DNA of 64,000 nt from Haemonchus contortus (Eukaryota; Nematoda; Chromadorea; Rhabditida; Trichostrongylidae), in the NCBI GenBank assembly GCA_000469685.2, contig LS997565.1, positions 33,140,645 to 33,204,644 on the forward strand, in the 5' to 3' direction. Under the pieces are notes generated by a model that saw only the letters and a program-made list of their open reading frames with translations, ran no database searches and had not been told where the DNA came from. The first letter of the stretch is position 1, and every line of letters begins with the position of its first letter. Below, one piece after another: positions 58,401-64,000 of this stretch. A program made the translations under genes and the position numbers.

Positions 58401-61400
58401 GATTAACATGCACGACCCTATGCAAAACAAGGACCGTTTTCTCCTATGTTCGTTCTGTTTCGCCAAAGGTCTGCACCATAGCGATGTCCATACTGCAAAG
58501 GGAAGGCTGAAGCGCATCCGTCGTGACATTTGTCTGTCTGTCGTGTCAAGGCTATGTGCCGTCTTCCTGAACGCATCTATGAATACTACGTGAAAGCGAA
58601 AAAATTGCGCAAGAACTCGAACCAAGCAGAGATTGTTATTATAAGCCTGCACCATCCCGAAGAAGAGAGTATCGCGAAGGGGATCTCCACTGGACAGAGA
58701 TCGCGCGGGAAAATTGCGCACGCATGCCGACGCCCCATACTCAAGTTTCATTGATAGATTTGGGGACCACGAAATCACCGGATAGCGCATCCTTTTTCTC
58801 ATCTCTGATTCATCTTACTCGCTTATCTCCTTTGTTCATCTCACTTTAACACTGCACATCTTTCTTTTTTCTCATCTTTAACATCTTTGCACGAAGTTTT
58901 GTATTTATGCATTCTAAACTTTATTATTGGTTTACTCGCCCATGTTATTTATTCACTTCTACTTCACTGATAAGTCATTTGTTATTCGTTCTTGCGCATT
59001 GTTATTTTGATATTTGTTCATATTTGTTTACTCTCAACACTTCCATGAGATTCTCGCATTCCTTTTACCGGCATTTGTTCGCACTTCGTACGGTTTAGCT
59101 ATACTGTACTCTTTTTGATATCTCTACGTGCTCACTATTACTTTTTCGTGTTTGTCACGTCACTTAATCGCTCACTAAAGTTAAATAAAACATTATATTA
59201 ACTATCATTACCCAAGTTTGAGTTTGAGCTATTCGCACGAGTCGGTCACCTGACCAACCTACCTCAATCGAGCTCACTCACTTAATATTCTACTGCTGAG
59301 CCTCATTCCACAACGGAATTGATCAAAGCGAAAAGGTCACGTCCTTATCACCTTCTACTACTCAAAGGTCAGACGCATAAGAGCTCACAAACACGTATAG
59401 GCAGACATACTAGGCCGATAATATAAAGGCGGCTGTTGATAAAAGAGGTATGAACTAGAACGTTCGGACAGTCCAACGTGCTCTATGTACCCACCACGCG
59501 AGAGCAAGTTTTAGGAAGAGGTGGTCACCGTAGCTCAGGACGTGGAAGCAAAACTCTATGCATCGGATGGCGATTAGGGAAATATTTTATCGATTGAGAT
59601 AGACATTCTTTCACAGGAAACCATACGCAATGGATATCCATGGTTCGAGGAAAGCATTTCCGGTGAATCCTTGACACCAAGCAAAAACTTGAATGGTTTG
59701 GATATGCTCTGTAGGCCCTTATGTATAGATAAATGTGAACATTGGTCAAAAAATACATAGAGCCTCGAAAATATCCCGTGGGAGATCAATAAGCCATTGC
59801 CAATTGCCGATTTTCATTGGAAAAAGGTGACTCAATGATCTTTTGCTTCATATCTACCTATAATCCAATTAAGTGACTATTCAAACGATAATTCTGTTAT
59901 CGTTTTAGCCCATTCAAGTTGTATTCATAGAAAGGCTTACACTGTTCATAAATTATTATCCAAGAGCGTTTTAGCAATAAATGAGCAACAGCAAAGTGTC
60001 TGGATGAGAAGCACTCCCGATAATTCCTTACAGGCTTCGAAAGTGAACGTCTAACCTAATCACATTTTCGGCCACCACGGCGAGCATTGAAGCATTAAAA
60101 TACATCGCACATGTGGGTAAAGGATTTTCCCGAAGTCATATGGGCTAGGAGAGTCACCTGTGATAAAGGACAGAAACATACTGGAGCCGAGGCTGATTTT
60201 TGCCGTTCCAGGGCATCGGACAAACACCGCTGGCTAATGTCTCAACAATCTCGAACATATCAATAACTTTGCACCGATCCTGTTATTTTTGGCTATTCTT
60301 CTAAATCCGACGATGAGAAAAATCTTCGTTCAACGCTGACTTATCATGGTTAATTTCAAAATTCTACACTACCAGTTTCCAGTCATCTATTTCAGTAGCC
60401 TCCTTAAGTTACACAGCTCTCACGATTGTTTTTTAGAAATCTGCTCACCCCACGCACCTGGTGGCAGCGCGGACAAAAAGTTATTCGTAGCCAACGACTT
60501 TCGCAATCGGATGCGCCCTCTCATTTGACTTCCATTCAGAATTGTAGTGGCGTATTGAATGTGTATGTGGCCTATACTATGAATTGCGGTGGCTAGCTAA
60601 TGTACAAGTCAGTGCTTTCATCCTCCCGGGCGAGTCTGGTACCAATAAAGCGACCTCGGAGGGATGGAAAGCTTGATTGGTTCTCGATCTGGTATACGAA
60701 CCCTTGACTAGGCGTATGAGATAGTGCGCCACTTGCCTCTACACCATCCCCCCTTGATGTATTCGCATGCAATGAATTACGATTACGGTTTTCCCACAAG
60801 GCTCCCATGCACGAAGCCTTGACCCAAGGACGATATTACTTGCTTCGACGTGCTCACAGATACCGCACAACACCTGTAGGAAATCTTTGGGGAACTCTCA
60901 GATCCTCTTCCCGTGTGCCACATTCATATACTGCTCGGCAGAATCGAATACAGCCCGAGCCTCCACTGAATGAAGCTGTCAAGCCGTTGACTGTCAGAGA
61001 AAATCCTGTACTGGACTGTACCAAGATAAGAATAAAATAAGATTTGACGAGGCTGAACTAAATTATTGCTTTTTCAACAATAAGGATGATGATGTAATAG
61101 TGAGAACATAAAATTCGAATAGTGCATATCTTGGCGAATCGCGTAAGAAGTCGAAAGAAGCTACAACGTAGCTTATGAATCCGTTACAGCATTAACTTCC
61201 TTGCTCGGAACAGTTGAGGGATGAAGGAATGACGGTGTCTATAAAAGTCCAAAGTCTTTCGCTGTAATCAATCCCGTCTGAGGGATGCACCCCGCAAACG
61301 ACTTCCACGCAGAATCGTAGTGGCGTTTTGAATGGGTATGCGGCCCAACTGCGGTGCCCAGCCGATGTACAAATCAGTGCTTTTAGCCTCGTAGACGAGT

Positions 61401-63165
61401 CTAGTACTAATCAAGCGACCCCAGAATAATGAAAAGCTTGGTTGGGTTAGGCGAATATCGATCCGGGATTCGAACCTGCGACAACCGTCCCTGACGGTGT
61501 AATATCTCCGGTAAATCATAAAAATCCCATAGCTATTGTAAAGGCGGTTTCAGATTAGCTCGGCCGAAGTGAACAGTCCCCGATGGCTGCAGTGGGCTTT
61601 TCGCCATTCAGTGGAACTCATTATACCAGAAAGATCTGTTTGGTGAACATTTCAAGTAATTGCCGTTCTCAAAAACAAAAAAAAATGTTTCCAAGTAATT
61701 TTTCCAATGAGAAAGTCTTGCCGCTTCTACTAACTTCCCACGCGTATAATTGTATAACTTAGGCCATATGGGACACCATCGATTCTGGGTACTGTCACTA
61801 CTCTTGAAAGGAAATGAAAGGAAGAAAGATTTTCGTGACGGTCATTCGCTCATTTCAGTTGTTCAGCTCCGACGTTTGCATTCTAAGGTAAAGGCAACTC
61901 TCCCCTCGTGTAACTTTCTAGTGTCACTGTCGTCTTTTGAACGATCAAAATCGCAAATATGGCTGGGTTCCTCAGCTTTTCATCTGCTTGGCGTTTTTTT
62001 ATACTCGGACCATCTTGTTAACGGATGTTTTATGACTTGACTACTTCGAACCCGCTGACTTGCCCTCCGTCTCAAAGTCCTCTCCTCCGCTTTCACACGG
62101 GTGCTAGTGACCGTCCGCTTAGTCCTTACTATAATTTTCCCGTGTGCTAGTCGATGATTCAACCTCACGCAAACCTTGTGATATCTGTCGATTGCTCAGA
62201 TGGGAGTTTGGGATGAGAATGTCCTGAACGAGAAACTGAACGAAAATCAGCCTGAAGGGGATACCACGGGACCCATTACTCAACCAAACATTTCCAGAAG
62301 GGAAACCGTCAAATGTAAAAATGAGATTATTTCGTTTCCCATGTTTAGGTGTACGTCAGCGTTGTTACCATATGAACGCTCCCTTAAAAACTTAACCAAT
62401 ATTCCTAACAAAACTGGAACGAGTTGCAAGGAGAGGAAGTTACGTCAATGGTTTTGTTGTTCATTGGTGAAAGAGTCATGGCAAAGAAAAAGGAGCAGAC
62501 AATCGAATAAGAGAAACAGAATTATTCTTTCTGAAAATTTCCTCATCCTTCCGTTATAAGTGCTGAATTGCTAACAAATTGCAATCACTACACTGTAACC
62601 TAAGGCAACATAGAACACATTTGCAGAAATAATTTCTTACGTGTGACAAGATATGGTCACATATGAACAGACAGTTAGTTAATATAAAACTAACTCGTCC
62701 ACTTAGTGACAGAGTATAAGAAATCAGAGAAGGTCTGATTAAGGCTTTCTTCAGGCTTGAAAGGAGCCTTGTAAGGTTGGTTTTTTTGTGAAACCAGCGA
62801 GCAACGCTGACGACACTTACCACTTTCCGACTTCCTCGAACCTCATTCGAGTCTTCTTTTAGCATTTTAACAGTGCTGTCACGTTTCTTAGCACACCCCT
62901 ATGGTGAACTAATCAAGAAAAGGAGTCTGGAAAGTACTAGTTCTCAGCCTCGACTGCCACTTCTGTTCGAGTTGAAGTCAGGAGCTAATCACGTTACAAA
63001 TCCAAAAGTAAATCCGCCTCATCGGAAAACCTCCTTCATCAAGATGATATTTTCTAGCAACGATGAGAAAATTTAAATGTTGCTCAGTTGACATACCGAG
63101 AAAATTATTGACGTGGCAATAAGATTTTCAACAGGATGCGGCATTTCGGCTAGTGTTTCCGTCAT
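49447..63165 (-). CDS. srx: Srx-type nematode chemoreceptor (7TM GPCR), 3' end unresolved
   Basis: Five exons join in phase: 63097-63165 (23 codons, ATG at 63163-63165), 54915-55075, 50588-50811, 49590-49762 and 49447-49533. Exons 2-4 carry the Srx pattern: GIIFNVLALHTVRMNPALRS (TM1 and loop), SSFGLLCLSHCVANLGV with FMFWVTPM (TM2), WDVCVYTHLLISINRLIAIS (TM3 and its Arg), then WVWTFADTGCGYIISTYTD. Exon 5 ends RRKVEVRFFCQ, the family RFFxQ motif before TM6, and stops at a donor. TM6-7 exons are missing from my model, so it is incomplete or a pseudogene. The first exon is assigned by phase and because it completes TM1 across an 8-kb intron, which is less certain. In C. elegans such receptors sit in sensory neuron membranes. 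Confidence 0.72.
49945..50205 (+). repeat. Local direct repeat around a hairpin
   Basis: CAAATAAAAGTCATCCGG and ACGATGAACA at about 49944 recur as AAATAAAAGTCACCCGG and ACGATGAATA at about 50161, in the intron between Srx exons 3 and 4. Confidence 0.7.
49991..50046. repeat. Perfect-looking hairpin (17-bp arms)
   Basis: CGTGACACATTATATCA at 49991-50007 pairs with TGATATAATGCGTCACG at 50030-50046 with one mismatch around a 22-base spacer. It could be a small foldback element; I see no transcript evidence. Confidence 0.75.
51170..54270 (-). mobile_element. RTE-type non-LTR retrotransposon, apparently full-length
   Basis: A single long ORF is followed within a few bases by a 3' tail of short tandem repeats (GGATACAGGTGATACAGGTG then ATACA), the usual end of RTE elements; the stop codon TGA lies inside that tail. 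It sits in the 4.1-kb Srx intron 50812-54914, on the same strand as the gene. The 5' limit is approximate and no target-site duplication was identified. Confidence 0.85.
51195..54128 (-). CDS. RTE ORF2: apurinic-type endonuclease plus reverse transcriptase, intact 977 aa
   Basis: The protein nicks target DNA and reverse-transcribes its own RNA at the nick. Endonuclease motifs: ASHNVRTL (about 39), CETRR (70), QGDFNAVVG (178), SDHRLL (274). Reverse transcriptase motifs: KAGKSPGCDNIRPEHL (492), NYRPITLLSQVYKAF (554), EQAGFRSGYSTLDHL (587), CIAFVDYRKAFDSV (619), KGVRQGDTISPKLF (678), the catalytic FADD (720), LEMNLSKTKW (750), and FKYLG (783). The C-terminal part has RAPGRPKLRW, as in RTE proteins. 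No stop or frameshift interrupts it and all catalytic residues I can check are present, so it is a candidate for recent or current activity. The annotated start is the first ATG; a later Met is possible. Confidence 0.95.
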   Translation of the reverse strand: MIWTRDGRARMPRLCTTSPHLGVRQGRNKDHGRIRIHIASHNVRTLSTDSLLDIYLQQIEKIKADIVGVCETRRARAVSAKWSSGEEILLGEGADNVSRTGGVGFIVKAKMAPYVISCDIQSPRVAVLKIELQKLGDRTLKIVQVYAPTASAEDDELERFYEEIERALKVKSTYTIVQGDFNAVVGSRLDGTEHLLGRYGVGVRNERGNRLVEFAEQHKFSIMNTFFEKKAKRLWTWRSPDTKTLRQIDYVLTDTPRLFADVSVIGESVIATGSDHRLLRSVILCDVRKENRVLHSQRTLIRRTFNADTYATMIASSDLQMKSGNSIDADYEDLVEKIMQAVKASSTATEPARRRRITPEAVQMMKKRARMKAEGRVQTADYRELCEAIRKKIKCDYEGFRQKKLREAAERRVSLKAVERDICLRHHIPSALKDDTGLRTTNRLRMNEICTKFFNDLYSSKAVVARAVQNTAGEPIPDVMWEEVEHAVKQIKAGKSPGCDNIRPEHLKAGGLPLFKALAQRFSRYCREKRIPAAWKKSRTILLMKKGDPESLDNYRPITLLSQVYKAFTRIILNRIVGDLDMAMSREQAGFRSGYSTLDHLHVVRQLTEKCGEYRIPLCIAFVDYRKAFDSVETNAMLNAMSRYGVNSCYVDLLEELNKGCTTEIKLFNDPCQIKICKGVRQGDTISPKLFALTLEALFTDLDWTGGIEIDGENLTYLLFADDCVVFAHDASELQAKLVQLQTKSSEIGLEMNLSKTKWMHNQFSPTATVKIDGETIEEVKSFKYLGHQLSFTEGSSGEYSRRRKAAWSSFNKISTLLLDEDLPMKLKASLFHSTVIPAVLYGAECWSSTKADEEKFAVMQRSMERRICKVSLREHITNTELRRRSGLVDVVQEMYKRKREWAGHVARLKDNRWTFRLTNWVPLDHKRAPGRPKLRWADPMVNMLGQQWKRRAQDRNGWLKVDLREWRSSRGQVGYR
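54300..54690 (-). repeat. Spaced repeat, four units (reverse orientation of 10355-10690)
   Basis: Cores near 54309, 54390, 54484 and 54629 read CCAAATTTGAACG or TACCAAGTTTGCACG, then a GGTCCACGGGGAT-like part, mostly followed by GTTATGAATT or GAATTACG. Reverse-complemented they match the unit at 10 kb. They lie directly upstream of the intact RTE element, in the same Srx intron. Confidence 0.72.
55076..57044. other. First intron of the Srx gene, proximal part; no feature recognised
   Basis: Short ORFs on both strands (55128-55451 minus, 55813-56154 plus) show no known motif. I see no additional receptor exon here. Confidence 0.45.
57045..57292 (+). repeat. tRNA-derived SINE, copy E (plus strand, truncated)
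   Basis: The head reads GGTGTAGTGTCGTGTAGCGC and CACTATCACAC...GGTCAAGGG, aligning with the reverse complement of copy B. The body contains ACTCGTCAAGTAAGATGAAAGC and ATTCAAAGCGTCACTTCCG, matching copy C. It stops where the BEL/Pao-like LTR begins. Confidence 0.65.
57567..57572 (+). terminator. Poly(A) signal in the 5' LTR copy
   Basis: AATAAA directly abuts the SL1 match. Cleavage 10-25 bases downstream would place the RNA 3' end at or just after the leader sequence. Confidence 0.6.
57573..57594 (+). other. SL1 spliced-leader sequence in the 5' LTR (21 of 22 bases)
   Basis: CGTTTAATTACCCAAG followed by TTTGAG matches the nematode SL1 leader at 21 of 22 positions (first base C instead of G). 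It is followed by CTATTCGGTCACC, not by the SL1 RNA intron. Confidence 0.9.
57638..57655 (+). other. Primer-binding site resembling tRNA-Gly
   Basis: TGGTGCATCGGCCGGGAA begins two to three bases after the LTR end. It matches the complement of a typical tRNA-Gly(GCC) 3' end including CCA with one mismatch (recalled tRNA sequence, not searched). This is where minus-strand synthesis would be primed. Confidence 0.7.
57638..58690 (+). pseudogene. Gag remnant of the BEL/Pao-like element
   Basis: 58124-58510 is a 128-codon frame (Glu/Lys-rich; LEHRLDVLKKLIESELKVP). An overlapping frame at 58408 gives CSFCFAKGLHHSD, a CX2C...H zinc-finger part of the kind found in BEL/Pao gag, and a third frame at 58530 continues it. 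Frameshifts prevent one protein. No protease, reverse transcriptase or integrase motif follows. Confidence 0.6.
58691..59280 (+). repeat. 3' LTR of the BEL/Pao-like element
   Basis: Starts TGGACAGAGATCGCGCGGG and ends CAATCGAGCTCACTCA. It is about 250 bp longer than the 5' LTR because of a T-rich insertion (about 58860-59180). It contains AATAAA at about 59184 and SL1 sequence at 59207-59222. Confidence 0.7.
59207..59222 (+). other. SL1 spliced-leader sequence in the 3' LTR (16/16 core)
   Basis: ATTACCCAAGTTTGAG, then a repeated TTTGAG and CTATTCGCACGAGTCGG, aligning with the sequence after the leader in the 5' LTR. The upstream six leader bases are diverged. Confidence 0.85.
59281..60530. 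other. Srx first intron; no feature recognised
   Basis: Right flank of the BEL/Pao-like element. Only short unconserved ORFs; no exon or repeat recognised. Confidence 0.45.
60535..60760 (-). repeat. tRNA-derived SINE, copy B
   Basis: The minus-strand head near 60750 reads GGTGTAGAGGCAAGTGGCGC, ACTATCTCATACGCC and GGGTTCGTATACC (degenerate B box). The body shows GGTACCAGACTCG and GAAAGCACTGACTTGTACAT, shared with copies A and C. Confidence 0.75.
61262..61525 (-). repeat. tRNA-derived SINE, copy C
   Basis: The best-preserved copy. A consensus B box GGTTCGAATCC is at 61466-61476 on the minus strand. Then come CGCTTGATTAGTACTAGACT, AAAAGCACTGATTTGTACAT, CGGCTGGGCACCGCAGTTGG and GCATACCCATTCAAAACGCC, ending at CAGACGGGATT. 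Confidence 0.8.
61526..63096. other. Srx first intron, distal part; no feature recognised
   Basis: A 119-codon plus-strand ORF (62200-62559) and a 103-codon minus-strand ORF (62554-62865) have no recognisable domain. I do not call them genes. Confidence 0.4.
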
Positions 63166-64000
63166 CTGAAAGGGATATGTTATTAACATAGGCAAGAATC
63201 TCGAAAGGAAGCTGTGACTAGTTGAACTCTACAGGCCTTTGTTCTAAAAGACTCGAATGGCATGTACGCGAGTGCAGAAAGATTAGAGGAATGTGAGGGC
63301 TAAATGAGGAATGATAGTGGCAGGTGAGAGGAGGCCAACGACGATTATTACCAATCCATCCAGCTCTGGATCACTGGCATGACAGGATAGCTAAAGATAA
63401 CGACATCTTCAGAGGTGTGTAATAAAAAAATGTGAAGTGATTGTACTGAATAAAAAGTAGTGGCAAAGTTCAAAGGCCATAAGAAAATCAAGGTCAAAGG
63501 AGATGAATAATCAGATCGGAATCAAGAGGAAACCCTGAAGGCGACCCTCAGAGAGATAAACTTTTCAACCACACCAGGTTGTCGATTTTACCTGAATTAG
63601 GTATCAAACACGAAGATTGAAAAACATGCTGAACAACAGTAGATAGCATAGGTAGTACACTCTCTCTATCGAGCTGTCTACGATGGTGCCGCGGAAATAG
63701 GGGACTGGTTGGGCACAGTGCAGCCTCCGCCCACAAGTGTCCCACCCACTTTCTCGTAGACCTTCATATTCAGTGGTAACGACGGTAACATAGAAGTTCG
63801 AAACGTGCGAAGGACAGAAAGTGAGTGAAAGCCTCCATGGTCAGGCCTTCGAAGCCCTCGACACTCGACGTATCCTTCTTTTTTATAATATTCCGTGATC
63901 GAATATTATCTTCAAAATTCCAGCATAATACATATAATAATTAGAGCACGTAAACCATTCGAGCCTATCCAATAAAATCAGCAGGTACAGGCTTGCTGAT
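63166..64000. other. Upstream region of the Srx gene; no feature recognised
   Basis: Should contain the promoter of the minus-strand receptor gene if the first exon is right. The splice acceptor-like TTTCAG just upstream of the ATG (63166-63171) could be a trans-splice site for a spliced leader. Confidence 0.4.

Larger units (their letters stand above)
57293..59280 (+). mobile_element. BEL/Pao-like LTR retrotransposon, internally deleted, with SL1 sequence in both LTRs
   Basis: The LTRs (57293-57635 and 58691-59280) share the start TG(A/G)(T/A)C(C/A)GAGATCGCGCGGG, long blocks of identity, AATAAA, SL1 sequence and the end CAATCGA(A/G)CTCAC. A primer-binding site resembling tRNA-Gly follows the 5' LTR, and a gag remnant with a zinc-finger part fills the interior. 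Only about 1 kb of interior remains, so pol is lost. No target-site duplication was found. Confidence 0.75.

Noticed and set aside
61268..61519. 83-codon minus-strand ORF
   Set aside because: It is a translation of SINE copy C; similar frames occur in copies A and B.
62200..62865. 119-codon plus and 103-codon minus ORFs
   Set aside because: No domain, no splice support, and they lie in the inferred Srx first intron.

Overview
The window reads as nuclear DNA of a nematode, most likely a strongylid (hookworm-like) parasite. The reasons are: many short exons with GT-AG introns; a chemoreceptor gene of the nematode-only Srx type; RTE-type LINEs, tRNA-derived SINEs and small DNA transposons; and 16- to 21-base matches to the nematode SL1 spliced leader. 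I name no species. It has no bacterial features: no operons, CRISPR or ribosome binding sites. All exon models were built by hand from splice motifs, reading phase and family resemblance, without cDNA or searches. Left part, 1-30 kb (genes): (i) 2240-4719, minus, a kelch protein resembling KLHDC10, a CUL2 E3 ligase substrate receptor; both protein ends are unresolved. (ii) 6956-9871, plus, a complete 12-exon MICU1 homologue (about 538 aa), the EF-hand gatekeeper of the mitochondrial calcium uniporter. (iii) 13006-29947, minus, an unusually long hnRNP U/SAF-A-type gene; I traced 43 phase-consistent exons from ATG to stop, about 1,659 aa. Domain order is SAP, long low-complexity region with polyproline and acidic parts, SPRY, P-loop kinase-like domain, proline-rich C terminus. 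Its introns hold a piggyBac-like MITE, a SINE fragment and a G-run. Middle part, 30-49 kb (mobile-element graveyard): a Penelope-like remnant split by an 878-bp mariner-type element (TA duplication) and apparently also by a 2.8-kb Ty3-type LTR element (AACCC duplication). That LTR element has lost protease, reverse transcriptase and RNase H, and its zinc-knuckle segment is inverted. After it come a foldback repeat, a tRNA-like sequence, an LTR-like sequence carrying SL1 sequence, a SINE, and a dead RTE LINE at 44.3-47.2 kb. Right part, 49-64 kb: a minus-strand Srx receptor gene whose recognisable exons lie between 49447 and 63165. Its 4.1-kb intron holds an apparently intact RTE LINE (one 977-aa endonuclease/reverse transcriptase ORF). 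Its 8-kb first intron holds SINEs and a BEL/Pao-like LTR element at 57293-59280. The observation I find most interesting is in that element. Both LTRs carry SL1 leader sequence just after the AATAAA signal, where the terminal R repeat would lie, and the 5' LTR is followed by a primer-binding site matching tRNA-Gly. A third LTR-like sequence at 38.5 kb carries the same SL1 core. This raises the possibility that the element uses the host spliced leader as its terminal repeat.
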